Source: an uncultured Blastocatellia bacterium
GTDB taxonomy: Bacteria > Acidobacteriota > Blastocatellia > Pyrinomonadales > Pyrinomonadaceae
DNA length: 64,000 bases
Assembly (NCBI GenBank): GCA_946480785.1
Contig: CAMLLD010000031.1
Location: 1-64,000, forward strand
Direction of reading: 5' to 3'
The notes beneath the pieces were generated by a model that saw only the letters and a program-made list of their open reading frames with translations, was not told the DNA's origin and did no database searches. The position numbers and the translations under genes are program-made. Below, piece after piece: positions 1 to 9,199 of the stretch (positions are counted from its first letter, which is position 1; each line of letters opens with the position of its first letter).

Positions 1-325
1 ATCTTTCAAATCGACTTCGGGAGACCCGGCTTCATAGTTTCTGGGCTGACATTAGTCAACGCCTTCGGCGTGACGCGCGTAATCGATGTCAGACTTAACG
101 CTTCGTTGAGTGAGTCGCCGCCGCGTGAACCGCGTGAAGAACGGTGGCGCTGTAGTATCGCAAACCACAGCTATCGCACACTCCGACGTTTACTTTTTCA
201 AGGGTTACGAGTTGCTTCTTGTACTTGAAAAGCTCACGTTCTAATTCTGTCGAGCGAACTGTCCCTTCGCAGTTCTCTCATTCGTAATCAGTCTCCGTAG
301 CACTCATGTCACTGAACAAATCACC
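1..325. other. Intergenic edge, no gene recognised
   Basis: I find no convincing reading frame, tRNA or rRNA in this stretch. It lies downstream of the minus-strand gene that ends at 326. A perfect small palindrome, acgcc-ttc-ggcgt, sits at 59-71. Its 14-nt version (aacgccttcggcgt) recurs in inverted orientation at 33807-33820, so it may belong to a dispersed stem-loop family. The window edge cuts off whatever lies to the left. Confidence 0.5.
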
Positions 326-1285
326 TTACGTTGTTACTGCCGCCGGGAGGAGGCCTTTGATCTCGCGGACGACGCGGGTGACTTCGTCCTGGTTGGCGAG
401 GGCGATCATGAAGAATTTGTAGCCCTGGTGAAAGCAGATGACGCCGTTAGCAAAGAGCCAGACGCCGTCGAGAAATGGGTTCCCACCCAACAACCAACTG
501 ATCGGCGCGCCCACGATTGGACCACCCGAAAAAATTTGCGCCCACATCGCCGCGCCCGCCGCGCAACTAAACGCGCCCAGCAACGGCGCGCCAACGTACT
601 TCGCAATCTTCCGCTCAAACTCAATCCGCTCGCGCTCAGCTTCATCGACTTCACCACGCGCAATCAGCTCTTCACGCTTCTTCAAATAACCGTCAAACTT
701 CTCACTCGCTTTGCGCAAGCCCCAAACCGGCAACGCCGAGTGAGTCAGCCAATGCGGGTGCGCGCCCAACAACACCGCGTCCAATCCGGGCAGCGCCGCG
801 CCCGCTCTAATCCCCAAAACCAGCGAAACCGAAACGACCGCCGCTTTGCCGGGATTCTCTTTCACCCAATCACGCGCTTTCAACACTCCCGCAGTCGCCG
901 CTGTCGAAGCACGCGTCAACCGCGCGCCCGTGTCGTAAACCTGCGACGCGCGATCGTAATAAGTTTTCGCTTCATCAAAAACTTCCCCAGCCTTCTTACC
1001 GGCATCACCTGCAACGTCGCGCACGACTTTGCCCGCCTTCTTCACACCACTCGCCGCACGCCGCGCGGTCTCGTTCATGTCTTCGTCGTCGGCAATGCGC
1101 TCAGCCTCAACGCGCAGACGCTCAGCGCCACTCGCCATCGTCTCGGCGCCGCGCTTCGCCGCTTCACCTGCGGCCCGCGCGCCTTCACCAACGAGGTCAG
1201 TAATCGCAAACTTCTCGTCTAGCTCACGGGCCTTGCGACGCACCGCCTGTTGCCATTCATCGACCTTATCTCTGTAATCAGCCAT
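326..1285 (-). CDS. Helical, membrane-associated protein of unknown function
   Basis: A 319-residue protein I cannot assign to a named family. Residues 1-140 are charged and Ala/Lys/Glu-rich, with heptad-like spacing and repeats of the AGEAAKRGAE or KKAGEVFDEAK kind. This resembles LEA- or apolipoprotein-like amphipathic helices. The second half holds hydrophobic stretches near residues 147-175 and 225-295 that are probably membrane segments, separated by a charged linker near 195-225. The gene starts 2 bases after the stop of the diguanylate cyclase upstream, so the two are almost certainly cotranscribed. A link to stress or surface behaviour controlled by c-di-GMP is possible from context only. 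The reading frame is secure; the function is unknown. Confidence 0.75.
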   Translation of the reverse strand: MADYRDKVDEWQQAVRRKARELDEKFAITDLVGEGARAAGEAAKRGAETMASGAERLRVEAERIADDEDMNETARRAASGVKKAGKVVRDVAGDAGKKAGEVFDEAKTYYDRASQVYDTGARLTRASTAATAGVLKARDWVKENPGKAAVVSVSLVLGIRAGAALPGLDAVLLGAHPHWLTHSALPVWGLRKASEKFDGYLKKREELIARGEVDEAERERIEFERKIAKYVGAPLLGAFSCAAGAAMWAQIFSGGPIVGAPISWLLGGNPFLDGVWLFANGVICFHQGYKFFMIALANQDEVTRVVREIKGLLPAAVTT

Positions 1286-1287
1286 GC

Positions 1288-2271
1288 CTATCCTCTCGAT
1301 GCCATCCCAAGATTGCCGTCGCCTTGCACGTCGCGTTGTGCGTCGCGTTGTACGTCGGAGGCCGCTACCGAGTTCGAGCGCTTGCCTGCCGCGCCGACCA
1401 CGCGATCACGCCCCGCTCTCTTAGCCTCGTACAAAGCGACGTCCGCCGCCTTTAGGATGCCGGCAGCAGTTTGCGCGTCTGTCGGACATTCCGCAACCCC
1501 GAAACTCGCGGTAACCTGCTCGCCCGAAGGAATCTTCAACGACCGAATCGCGAGTCGCAAACGCTCGGCGACTTCAGTCCCGGCTTGCTGATTTGTCTCC
1601 ACCAACAACACGGCAAACTCTTCCCCACCGATGCGCGCCGCGAGATCGATGCCGCGCGTGCCTTCGCGCAACACTCGGCTGATCCGGCGAATCGCATCGT
1701 CACCCGCATCATGACCGAAACTGTCATTCAGTTTTTTGAAGTTGTCGATGTCGATCATCAACAAACTGAACGGGTGACTGAAACGCTCGGTGCGACCGAC
1801 TTCACGCTCGAGTTGACGCTCGAACCGCCGCCGATTTGCGAGACCCGTCAGGTGATCCGTAAAAGCGGCCTCTTCGCATACATCGAGGTATGCCTTGAAT
1901 TCGAGCAGCGTCCGCGTCCGCGCGAGCAGCAACTCCAAGTCGGTGGGATCGGTGATATAGCCCAGTGCGCCGACTTCCGACGCGCGCCGCAAGTCTTCGG
2001 CACGCCGGCCCACCGCGGTCTGCATGATGACAGGGATGAACTTAGTCAACGGATTGGCCCGTATTCGTTGGGCCAATTCGTAGCCGTTCATGCGCGGCAT
2101 CATGACGTCGGTAATCACGAGGTCCGGTTGATACGACTCGATCGCAGCGAGCGCTTCGTCGCCGTCGGTGGCGGTGGTTACGCGGTAACCGGCAAGGCAC
2201 AGCGCGGCTTCGAGCAGGCTGAGTTTATCGGGGTTATCGTCGACGACCAGGATGTTGGCTTTTGGCTCCAT
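1288..2271 (-). CDS. Response regulator with GGDEF diguanylate cyclase domain (PleD-like)
   Basis: Cytoplasmic two-domain regulator expected to make cyclic di-GMP from two GTP. A receiver domain covers residues 1-120, with the acidic pair Asp11/Asp12 and phosphoacceptor Asp55 (in VITDVMMP). A GGDEF domain covers about 135-300, with an intact GGEEF active-site loop at 215-219 and an RGID inhibitory-site motif five residues before it, so product feedback inhibition is likely. The receiver's usual conserved Lys (in the ITKP motif) is Asp108 (ITDP), which may alter phosphorylation-dependent switching. No cognate kinase lies nearby. The gene leads a two-gene operon with the helical membrane protein 2 bases downstream and is divergent from the Crp/Fnr gene. 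Confidence 0.93.
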   Translation of the reverse strand: MEPKANILVVDDNPDKLSLLEAALCLAGYRVTTATDGDEALAAIESYQPDLVITDVMMPRMNGYELAQRIRANPLTKFIPVIMQTAVGRRAEDLRRASEVGALGYITDPTDLELLLARTRTLLEFKAYLDVCEEAAFTDHLTGLANRRRFERQLEREVGRTERFSHPFSLLMIDIDNFKKLNDSFGHDAGDDAIRRISRVLREGTRGIDLAARIGGEEFAVLLVETNQQAGTEVAERLRLAIRSLKIPSGEQVTASFGVAECPTDAQTAAGILKAADVALYEAKRAGRDRVVGAAGKRSNSVAASDVQRDAQRDVQGDGNLGMASRG

Positions 2272-2533
2272 AAGCGAGAAAGTTGGACCGTTATTATCTT
2301 GCCGCGGGTATGAGCTTCATGCTACATTGCCGCAACTCGGTAACCGTTTCGTACCGGTACTCGCCCAAGCATCGTCAAGATTCAAAGTCGAGAGAGTACA
2401 CAAGCCCGGGGACATCGCGCGGCCTTTCCTTACAGCGTTTGAAACAAACCCGCGCACGACCACTTTGAGTAAACGCAACCACGCTGCCAAAGGCGAATCA
2501 GTTTAGTAACTTTAACTCGACGCCCCGAGGGAT

Positions 2534-3256
2534 ATGTCAATGAACGCCCTGCTGGAACAGAAGCGCGCCAGGGACCTAAATCTGGAAGACCGCGCTCAAA
2601 TAATCCGACGTTTGGAATTTGGTTCATCGTTGGCCGAAGACCTCGTTATGGATTTGGCTCGCAGTTCGGTTGTGTTGGATTTTCGCCGCCGCCGTTTCGT
2701 TTACCGCGCCGGCGAACCGGCAGATTGTCTTTATGCAATTATTCATGGCCGAATTAAACTCTGTCGTATCGAAAGTGACACGGGACGCGAAGCTGTAATC
2801 GACATCCTGCCAGAAGGATCGCTATTTGGTGAGTCAGCTCTTTACTCCGCTGCGGGGCAACGTGCGAATTCCGCAATCGCCTACGAAAACTCCAGACTCC
2901 TGCGAATTCAGGTCGGGGACTTCAAACGGGGGATGGCTGAGGATGACCGGCTTCATGATTACACTTTCCGCCTGATCGGTCAACGACTTGATCACGCAGA
3001 GCGCCGCCTGGCCGACTTCGCCCTCAATGCGATTCCCGCCCGTCTTGACCGTTTACTCGAGGATTTTTCCGTTCGTTACGGGGTCAACGAGGAGGAAGGC
3101 GTGCTCATCGATATCCCACTCCCTCACCGCGAAATCGCCTCGATCGTGGGCTCGACTCGCGAGAGTGTTACTGTCCGCTTGAACGCCATGCGTCGCGAAG
3201 GTACGATCGCATTCGTCCGACGACGAATATTGCTCAAACGACCGGCATCGTTGTAA
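2534..3256 (+). CDS. Crp/Fnr-family transcriptional regulator
   Basis: A 240-residue DNA-binding regulator. Residues about 30-150 form a cyclic-nucleotide-binding-type beta-roll ([19 protein letters not shown], then [13 protein letters not shown]). A long dimerisation helix follows, then a winged helix-turn-helix near 190-225 ([20 protein letters not shown]). There is no N-terminal cysteine cluster of the FNR type, so an oxygen-labile iron-sulfur cluster is unlikely. The effector cannot be read from sequence. A GAGG Shine-Dalgarno core lies just before the ATG at 2534. It is divergent from the diguanylate cyclase operon across about 260 bases of non-coding DNA, and yacG follows 31 bases after its stop. 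Confidence 0.92.
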   Translation: MSMNALLEQKRARDLNLEDRAQIIRRLEFGSSLAEDLVMDLARSSVVLDFRRRRFVYRAGEPADCLYAIIHGRIKLCRIESDTGREAVIDILPEGSLFGESALYSAAGQRANSAIAYENSRLLRIQVGDFKRGMAEDDRLHDYTFRLIGQRLDHAERRLADFALNAIPARLDRLLEDFSVRYGVNEEEGVLIDIPLPHREIASIVGSTRESVTVRLNAMRREGTIAFVRRRILLKRPASL

Positions 3257-3287
3257 CTCCGGCGTCGAAGCTCGTGCTTCAAGATTC

Positions 3288-3479
3288 ATGAAGTGTCCAA
3301 CCTGCGGGAAACCGACCGAGTGGAAAGATAACCCCTTCCGTCCATTCTGTTCTGAGCGTTGCCAACTCGTTGACCTCGGCCGTTGGGTCGAAGGTGAGTA
3401 TCGAGTGCCGGGCGAACCGCTGCCGCAGGACCCAAACGAGCCGCCTTTGAGAACTGATGATTTGGAGAAAGATGTTTAG
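3288..3479 (+). CDS. yacG: YacG-family zinc-binding protein (DNA gyrase inhibitor type)
   Basis: A 63-residue protein with the four-cysteine zinc finger of the YacG family: Cys3, Cys6, Cys21 and Cys25 (CPTC, then CSERC). The following conserved stretch, [14 protein letters not shown], is also typical. E. coli YacG binds GyrB and inhibits gyrase; the same role is assumed here from family membership. Length matches the family (about 60-65 residues). The stop overlaps the start of the next gene, the thioredoxin-like lipoprotein, which suggests translational coupling. Confidence 0.9.
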   Translation: MKCPTCGKPTEWKDNPFRPFCSERCQLVDLGRWVEGEYRVPGEPLPQDPNEPPLRTDDLEKDV

Positions 3480-4062
3480 AAGATTGAAGTTCAGGACTGT
3501 TTTATTGGTGGCTTTGGCTTGTGTAGTCGCGGCCTGTAACAGTAACGATCCAACCAGCGAAACGACGAAAACTCCCGTCGGGAGTGCGCCGCCGAGCACG
3601 GCTTTGCCGATGCCGCCGACAAACGGCGGGACGATCAATAATCTCGGCTGGACCTTCGCGGGCGGCAGACGTAACGTCTTCGGCGATTTCAAAGGCAAAG
3701 TGTTGGTGCTCGATTTCTACGCGACGTGGTGCGATCCGTGCCGCCGCAGCGTACCGCATTTGATCGAGTTGCAGAACAAGTATGCCGATCAGGGACTGCA
3801 AGTGGTTGGTCTAAACGTCGGCGGAGCAGACGACGAAGCGAAGGTGCCGGCGTTCGCGAAAGAGTTTGGCATTCAATACACGCTCGCCTTGCCGGATGAG
3901 GAATTGGTGACGTTTCTGCTGGCCGGTAATGAGAACATTCCGCAAACGTTCATTTTCGATCGGCAGGGCCAGCTCGCGCACCGTTTGATCGGCTACGGCG
4001 AGTACGGCGGCGAAGAAATCGACAGCGCAGTGGAAGCAGCCTTGAAAACTCCGGCGCCTTAA
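3472..4062 (+). CDS. TlpA-like thioredoxin-fold lipoprotein
   Basis: Envelope thiol-disulfide protein of the TlpA/ResA type, about 196 residues. A lipoprotein signal ends in the lipobox VAAC, with the lipidated Cys at about residue 22 of this start. A Pro/Thr-rich linker follows, then a thioredoxin fold with the redox motif WCDPC at about residues 86-90 and a cis-Pro region (ENIPQTFIF). It probably reduces cytochrome c or envelope thiols; the substrate is unknown. I chose the ATG at 3472 because GGAG precedes it closely, giving an 8-base overlap with yacG. The upstream in-frame ATG at 3457 has no good ribosome site. Confidence 0.88.
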   Translation: MFRRLKFRTVLLVALACVVAACNSNDPTSETTKTPVGSAPPSTALPMPPTNGGTINNLGWTFAGGRRNVFGDFKGKVLVLDFYATWCDPCRRSVPHLIELQNKYADQGLQVVGLNVGGADDEAKVPAFAKEFGIQYTLALPDEELVTFLLAGNENIPQTFIFDRQGQLAHRLIGYGEYGGEEIDSAVEAALKTPAP

Positions 4063-4078
4063 TCAAGCAGGGACTAAT

Positions 4079-5521
4079 TTGAGAAAAGCAAAAATACTGA
4101 TCACGCTTGGGCCAACGTCGCGCGAGCCGGAGGTCGTTGAGAAGTTAATCGCGGCAGGTGCGAACGGCGTGCGCATGAACATGTCGCATGGCACGCACGA
4201 AGAGAAAGCGGAAGACATTTCACGCGCTCGTGAAGCCGCGAAGAAAGTCGGGTGCCCGATCGCTATCCTCGTCGATCTGTCCGGACCGAAGATTCGCACG
4301 CGACGTTTGCAAGGCGGCGAGCCTGTCAAGCTCAATCCCGGTTCGTTATTCACACTCACTACCGAAGACATCGCGGGCGACGAGAACCGCGTCGCGACCA
4401 ACTATCCAGAGCTGCCGCGCGTGGTCCATCCGGGCACGCGTCTGCTGCTAGACGATGGCTCGATCGAGTTAGTCGTCGAAAGCACCACAGATACTGAGGT
4501 CGTGTGTCGCGTGGTCGACGGCGGGATGTTGGGCGAGCGAAAGGGAATAAATCTGCCGGGCGTCGCTTTGCCGATCGACTCGTTAACCGAAAAAGACGTC
4601 GAGGATCTGAAGTGGGCGGTCGGGCAGAACGCAGACTACATCGCGCTTTCGTTCGTGCGTCGTGCGAGTGATTGTGAACGCGCGAAGCAACTGATTGCGG
4701 AAGCCGGCGGACACGCGCCGCTGATCGCGAAGATTGAAAAGGCCGAAGCGATCGATCATCTCGACGAGATTATCGAAGCGGCCGACGGCGTGATGGTTGC
4801 GCGCGGCGACCTCGGCGTGGAGACGAGCGACGAACTCGTTCCGGTTTACCAGAAACGCATCATCGAACGCGCGATCGACAAGGGCAAGATGGTGATCACC
4901 GCGACGCAGATGTTGCAGTCGATGGTCAGCAATCCACGGCCGACGCGCGCGGAAGCCTCTGACGTGGCGAACGCAGTGTGGGACGGCACCGATTGCGTGA
5001 TGCTTTCCAATGAGACCGCGACCGGCGCGTATCCGATCCAGGCGGTGACCACGATGGCGCGCATTATCGAATCAGCGGAGACGGGCGGAGCGAAACGCGT
5101 CGAGCGTCTCGATAGTTGGACCGGCCGGCAGACGGGGCGCGTGAGTCGCGCGTTGTGCGAAGCCGCCGCGTTTGCGTCCGAAGAGATGGGAACGACCGTG
5201 ACTGCTGTGTTCACTGATTCGGGCTTGATGGCGCGCAGGCTGTCGTCGTTGCGTCACAATCAACGCATCGTCGCATTGACGCATCGGCCGGAAGTGCTTT
5301 GTGAGTTGTCGTTGATCTGGGCGGTGGAGCCGTTGCTGATCGGGAAGGCGCAGTCGACGGAAGAGATGCTGAAGGTTGGTGAGAAGGCGTTGCTTGATGC
5401 GAACCTCGTCGACAAAGGCGAGACGATCGTCGTGATGGCCGGGCGTCTTTCCGGTCTCGGACTTTCGAGCTCCGTCACGATCTACACCGTCGGCGGCAGT
5501 CTTGGTCCAACCGTGCAGTAG
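4079..5521 (+). CDS. pyk: Pyruvate kinase
   Basis: Glycolytic enzyme converting phosphoenolpyruvate and ADP to pyruvate and ATP; 480 residues, normal for a bacterial form with a C-terminal allosteric domain. Motifs seen in order: substrate-binding NMSHG near residue 34, LSGPKIRTR near 65-74 leading into the lid B domain, the catalytic signature IAKIEKAEAIDHLDEI with metal-binding Glu near 220, and ATQMLQSM near 275-282 with PTRAEASDVANAV. The frame opens with TTG at 4079. Family members begin at the KAKI(LV)xTLGP strand, so this non-ATG start is likely correct. It lies 16 bases after the TlpA-like gene. Confidence 0.96.
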   Translation: MRKAKILITLGPTSREPEVVEKLIAAGANGVRMNMSHGTHEEKAEDISRAREAAKKVGCPIAILVDLSGPKIRTRRLQGGEPVKLNPGSLFTLTTEDIAGDENRVATNYPELPRVVHPGTRLLLDDGSIELVVESTTDTEVVCRVVDGGMLGERKGINLPGVALPIDSLTEKDVEDLKWAVGQNADYIALSFVRRASDCERAKQLIAEAGGHAPLIAKIEKAEAIDHLDEIIEAADGVMVARGDLGVETSDELVPVYQKRIIERAIDKGKMVITATQMLQSMVSNPRPTRAEASDVANAVWDGTDCVMLSNETATGAYPIQAVTTMARIIESAETGGAKRVERLDSWTGRQTGRVSRALCEAAAFASEEMGTTVTAVFTDSGLMARRLSSLRHNQRIVALTHRPEVLCELSLIWAVEPLLIGKAQSTEEMLKVGEKALLDANLVDKGETIVVMAGRLSGLGLSSSVTIYTVGGSLGPTVQ

Positions 5522-5539
5522 TCCTGTGCTAACGAGACA

Positions 5540-6118
5540 GTGATCCCGCGAATCAACATGCCTGCCGGAGAGTTGTTCGAACTCATCAACCCGGCTGTCG
5601 ATGTAATCTCCATTCTACTTTCAAGCTGGGTTCTGGCGTCAGCGCGCAAACGTTTCTCCATTTATCTCGCGTTTGCGTGTGCGGTCGGCACGTTGTTTCT
5701 GCCGCTCGTCGTGTTGCCTATCTACCTGGTGGTGATTCTGTTCTTGCGCCGTCAAGATGTGTCGCTTCGCTGGCGGTTTACACTGCCGCTAACTTACAGC
5801 GCGATACTGCTCGTCAGCCTCGGCTTTTACCTCAAGCATGAAAACGCGACGGTCGACGCGCATCTCGCGCGTGCGAACCAGGCGAAACTCGTTGAGGACC
5901 ACGCCACGGCTATTCGTGAATACCGCGAGGTCCTAACGATCGAAAATACCCCGCACACCCACAAGCTACTCGCAATCGAGTTAGTTAACGCTGGTCGGTT
6001 GGATGAAGCGATGGTGGAGTTTCGTCTGGCCCAACAGGGAGGCGAGCCGATTTCTTGTCCTGTAAACACACCGAAGTGTGAGGAAATCGTGAAGGGAATA
6101 AGCGGGTTGAATCGCTAG
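5540..6118 (+). CDS. Membrane protein with C-terminal TPR-like region
   Basis: A 192-residue protein with three hydrophobic segments in its first half (about residues 15-35, 40-65 and 75-97). A soluble helical tail resembles a pair of tetratricopeptide units (DHATAIREYREVLTIE, then AGRLDEAMVEFRLAQQGG). The tail holds two cysteines in SCPVNTPKCEE that could form a disulfide. The frame opens with GTG at 5540; ATG at 5558 is an equally plausible start. It follows pyk by 18 bases and converges on the radical SAM gene. No function can be assigned beyond a membrane-anchored protein-interaction module. Confidence 0.7.
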   Translation: MIPRINMPAGELFELINPAVDVISILLSSWVLASARKRFSIYLAFACAVGTLFLPLVVLPIYLVVILFLRRQDVSLRWRFTLPLTYSAILLVSLGFYLKHENATVDAHLARANQAKLVEDHATAIREYREVLTIENTPHTHKLLAIELVNAGRLDEAMVEFRLAQQGGEPISCPVNTPKCEEIVKGISGLNR

Positions 6119-6136
6119 CGGGAAGCGCCGCAGATC

Positions 6137-7153
6137 TCAGTCAGCCCCGATCATTTCGCCGACGCTCTTGCCGTTCTTCTGTTCCTCAGCCAACTGCGCC
6201 GGAGTCTTCTGCGGATCGCGCCAGTTGTCGAGAATGCCGACCTGGTGAACGCACTGCAAAGTGCACGTCGGCGCACACCATTTCTCGGTCTTGTATTCGC
6301 GATCGAAATCTTCCATCGTGTACTGCTCGAGCGGAATGCCGGGATAGCCGCGCTGCTGCGAGCACCAATGGACCAGTCCTTCCTCGCAGATGTACAGGTA
6401 ACGCGCGCCCGCACGACAACGCCAGTTGTAAGGCTTTCCTTCCGCGATGCTGTCCTGGAACCAGTTCAAACGCGCATGGTCCTTGTTGCCCATCTTCTTC
6501 ACTTGCTGAAAGATGTCTTTCTCGCGTTTGGAAAGCGGCTTGAGTGTGCCGTCGCTGTCGTGAATAACACCGACCGTCGTCGAGAAGCCCAGCTCGGCCG
6601 CACGACGCGCGACAGCCAGAGCGTCTTCCGGATTCTTGATCCCGCCGCCGATTACTGAATTGATGTTGACGTGGAAGTCGGCGTACTCGGAGAGATAACG
6701 CAGCTTCTTGTCGAGCACGCGCAAACTCTTGCGCGACACCTCATCAGGCTCGACGTTGTCGATACTGATCTGCAAATACTCGAGCCCGACTTTGTTGAGA
6801 CGCTTGATACGTTCCGGCGTGAAGTAGTAACCATTCGAGATCAAACCCGCGATCATGCCGCGCTGGCGAATGTGCGCGATGACCTGATCGAGCTCGGGGT
6901 GCATCATCGGCTCGCCGCCCGAGATCGTCACGATCGACGTGCCGAGATCCGCCAGCTTGTCGAGACGGCTCTTGATGACGCCAAGATCGATTGGCTTCGA
7001 AGTGTGGTCGTATTCGTTGCAATAGCCGCAGGCCAGATTGCAACGGCGCATCGGGATCAGATGGGCTAAAACGGGATGACGACTCGATAACAACGCTCGG
7101 CTGATAAAGCTTGCCTCGCGCATCTTCAGCTTTAGAAACGTTGTCTTCTTCAT
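6137..7153 (-). CDS. Radical SAM protein with C-terminal SPASM-like cysteine cluster
   Basis: Iron-sulfur enzyme of about 338 residues. The radical SAM CxxxCxxC motif is Cys38, Cys42, Cys45 from this start (CNLACGYC), followed by the SAM-binding GGEP (SGGEPMMH). The C-terminal third has at least six more cysteines ([28 protein letters not shown]), as expected for a SPASM or twitch auxiliary cluster. That architecture is common in peptide-modifying enzymes, but no precursor peptide gene is evident nearby, so the substrate is unknown. I chose ATG at 7153; the longer frame begins with TTG at 7180 inside the terminator-rich gap. It converges on the TPR-like membrane protein. Confidence 0.88.
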   Translation of the reverse strand: MKKTTFLKLKMREASFISRALLSSRHPVLAHLIPMRRCNLACGYCNEYDHTSKPIDLGVIKSRLDKLADLGTSIVTISGGEPMMHPELDQVIAHIRQRGMIAGLISNGYYFTPERIKRLNKVGLEYLQISIDNVEPDEVSRKSLRVLDKKLRYLSEYADFHVNINSVIGGGIKNPEDALAVARRAAELGFSTTVGVIHDSDGTLKPLSKREKDIFQQVKKMGNKDHARLNWFQDSIAEGKPYNWRCRAGARYLYICEEGLVHWCSQQRGYPGIPLEQYTMEDFDREYKTEKWCAPTCTLQCVHQVGILDNWRDPQKTPAQLAEEQKNGKSVGEMIGAD

Positions 7154-7202
7154 TAGTCGTCGCGAAGAATAAAAAACCAAACCTCAGAACGCAAGCGCGT
7201 GG

Positions 7203-7251
7203 CCCAAAAATAAGAAAGGCTCTGTTGCCCAAAATAAGAAAGGCTCTGTTG
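7203..7251. repeat. Tandem duplication of a 24-25 bp terminator segment
   Basis: The 25-mer at 7203-7227 is repeated at 7228-7251 with a single A deleted. Each copy contains ataagaaaggctctgttg. The repeat unit carries the second half-stem and T-run of the terminator that follows the LolA-like gene on the minus strand. Confidence 0.85.
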
Positions 7252-7261
7252 GCACAGAGCC
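7228..7261 (-). terminator. Intrinsic terminator of the LolA-like gene
   Basis: Perfect 8-bp stem ggctctgt (7242-7249) and acagagcc (7254-7261) with a 4-base loop. On the minus strand it is followed by a T-rich tract (TTTCTTATTTTGGG). It lies just after the stop at 7293 of the LolA-like gene, as expected for a rho-independent terminator. Confidence 0.75.
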
Positions 7262-7292
7262 TCTCGAAGGCTTCAGGTTTCGCTGAGCGCCG

Positions 7293-7994
7293 TTAGCTCT
7301 TGACGATCTTCACGTTTCCGTCGAGCTTGATGTCGAAATCGCTCGCATTGAGCTTCTGGTTCTTTTCTAACCCCGTCAGGCGCACAGTCGTCGAGTCGTC
7401 GTTCTTCTCAACGATCTTCGTTTGCACCGGCATGCCCGCGTTATCGATCCAAACTTCGGCGTACTTGTAACCGGCATTGCCCTTCGGCACCAGCGTCAGG
7501 TGAATCGTGCTCACGCCACCCCACAAAGTCTCTTCGCGCACGTCTTTCACCGGCTGAAAGCGCGCTTCGAGTTGCTGGCGCGACATATTCATCATTTCCA
7601 TCAATCCGCCGGTCTTTTCTCGACCCACGCGTCGCGCGTCGCCGGTGTAAGCCACGTTCAACGTCGGCCGAAAGATGGTGTACTTGTTGTTGTTCACGGC
7701 CAGGCTTTCGCGGCGCGGGCTGCTCCAGTCGATGCGCACCGCAGCTTGTCGTCCGGCCGTCGGCATGTAGATCACAACGCCGCTGTACTTGTCTTCAACA
7801 CCGAGCTGCGAGTTGTACTTGACCATGCTGATACCGGCGCGCAGAGTTTTCAGCGTCTGCCGGTTCTTTTCCATCCGGTTCATTACAGAACTCACCAAGC
7901 CGGCGCCCTGACCATTACTCGTGGCCGGGAACACAAATACGAATGCGGAAATTATGAAAGCTGCCACCAGGCCCACGGGAATCAATCTCTTCAT
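7293..7994 (-). CDS. LolA-like outer membrane lipoprotein-sorting family protein
   Basis: A 233-residue secreted protein with a classical signal peptide (residues 1 to about 30, hydrophobic LVAAFIISAFVFVFP). The rest is a single beta-rich domain of the LolA/LolB-like kind (TLKTLRAGISMVKYNSQLG, VVIYMPTAG, VWIDNAGMPVQTKIVEK, LDGNVKIVKS). Such proteins bind acyl chains in the periplasm. The distant similarity does not prove a true LolA role. It is the last gene of a minus-strand run that includes a LolD-type ATPase and another lipoprotein with a related fold, which supports a role in lipid or lipoprotein handling. A terminator follows the stop. Confidence 0.75.
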   Translation of the reverse strand: MKRLIPVGLVAAFIISAFVFVFPATSNGQGAGLVSSVMNRMEKNRQTLKTLRAGISMVKYNSQLGVEDKYSGVVIYMPTAGRQAAVRIDWSSPRRESLAVNNNKYTIFRPTLNVAYTGDARRVGREKTGGLMEMMNMSRQQLEARFQPVKDVREETLWGGVSTIHLTLVPKGNAGYKYAEVWIDNAGMPVQTKIVEKNDDSTTVRLTGLEKNQKLNASDFDIKLDGNVKIVKS

Positions 7995-8058
7995 ACCAGC
8001 TCCTTACTATATCTCCTTTCCCACGGCACGCAAAAAACCTCGCAATTATAGGGAAAGG

Positions 8059-8400
8059 TCAACGTATGTCAACCTCGAAGCTGCGCGTGCGGCCCTCCGA
8101 GTCGACTACGGGACGAACAGCTAAAACCTCTACTTTGGCGCGGCCCGTGAGGGCCTTTACTCGCTGTTCGATTTGACCCTTATCTTCTTCGTTGTCAACC
8201 ATTTCCCGGCTCAAAAGCACTGTTTGCGCGTCGGGGCTTTGATGCACCGTATTTCGAGGCCGTTCGCTCCCCGCAAACCACCGTTGCGGCGTAAAAAAAA
8301 TGAAGATCAAAATGACTACACACAACAGATCCCATTGCCAGGTGTTCCTCGCGTAGTTCCAAAAGAAGATCTTCTTCAGTGTGGAAGTCAGGCCTCGCAC
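8059..8400 (-). CDS. Small single-pass membrane protein
   Basis: A 113-residue protein with one transmembrane helix (about residues 24-37, LLCVVILIFIFFTP) preceded by an aromatic/basic N-terminus. A soluble C-terminal domain of about 70 residues follows (DKGQIEQRVKALTGRAKVEVLAVRPVV). The layout recalls ExbD-like biopolymer-transport proteins, but the conserved ExbD membrane Asp is not evident, so I do not assign it. The frame begins with GTG at 8400. It lies between the LolD-type ATPase and the LolA-like protein on the same strand, so an envelope role is inferred from context. Confidence 0.6.
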   Translation of the reverse strand: MRGLTSTLKKIFFWNYARNTWQWDLLCVVILIFIFFTPQRWFAGSERPRNTVHQSPDAQTVLLSREMVDNEEDKGQIEQRVKALTGRAKVEVLAVRPVVDSEGRTRSFEVDIR

Positions 8401-8503
8401 GTCGTCAAGCTTGCAAGTAAGCAGCCACAGGACTCGTGGCTGGCGGGTCGATAGATTGTAAACGTTTGAAGATTCGCGTGTAAATCAGAAATCACCCGGG
8501 GAA

Positions 8504-9196
8504 CTACAAACGAACTGAGGGCGCGGTCTCGACGATGTGACCGTCGCGCATCTGTACGATGCGTTTGCACATCGCTGCCGCCTCGGGATTGTGAGTGATC
8601 ATCACGATCGTTTGATGAAAGCGATAGTTCAACTCCTGAAACATGTTGAGCACGAGCGCGGAGTTTTCCGAGTCGAGATTACCCGTCGGCTCGTCAGCTA
8701 AAACGATCGCGGGCCGCGTCACCACTGCGCGTGCGAGCGCCACGCGCTGCTGTTCGCCGCCGGACAATTCGAGCGGTTTGTGGTGCAGCTTGTCTTCGAG
8801 TCCGAGCAGTCGCAGCACTTCGCGACGTCGTTGCGGATCGCCGCCGCCGTTGCCGTGAATTCGCTCCGCTAGTCGGAGATTTCCTTCGGCGGTCAAGGTC
8901 GGAAAAAGATTGAATCGTTGAAAGACGAAACCGATCTTTTTGCGTCGCACTGCGGTGCGTTTCGCATCGGATGCGGCCGTGATGTCCTCGCCGTCGATCA
9001 CGATGCGACCTGACGTGGGAGTCAGGAGTCCACCGAGCAGATGAAGCATCGTTGATTTGCCGCAACCCGACGGACCCATGATCGCGACAAACTCACCTTC
9101 CTGCACTTCCAGCGACACGCCGCGCAACGCCGGCACGTCGAGCTTGCCGATCCGATATACCTTCTCCAGATTTTCTGCGCTTAGGATCGTTCTCAT
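8504..9196 (-). CDS. ABC transporter ATP-binding protein (LolD/MacB type)
   Basis: A 230-residue cytoplasmic ATPase of the LolD/MacB/FtsE subgroup. Walker A is GPSGCGKST near residues 42-50, the Q-loop is [17 protein letters not shown], the ABC signature is [14 protein letters not shown], Walker B is [13 protein letters not shown], and the switch His is in MITHNPE. Enzymes of this subgroup power MacB-like permeases that extract lipoproteins or export substrates across the outer membrane. No permease gene is adjacent, so its partner must be elsewhere. It starts 3 bases after the lipoprotein gene upstream, so the two are cotranscribed. Confidence 0.93.
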   Translation of the reverse strand: MRTILSAENLEKVYRIGKLDVPALRGVSLEVQEGEFVAIMGPSGCGKSTMLHLLGGLLTPTSGRIVIDGEDITAASDAKRTAVRRKKIGFVFQRFNLFPTLTAEGNLRLAERIHGNGGGDPQRRREVLRLLGLEDKLHHKPLELSGGEQQRVALARAVVTRPAIVLADEPTGNLDSENSALVLNMFQELNYRFHQTIVMITHNPEAAAMCKRIVQMRDGHIVETAPSVRL

Positions 9197-9199
9197 CGA

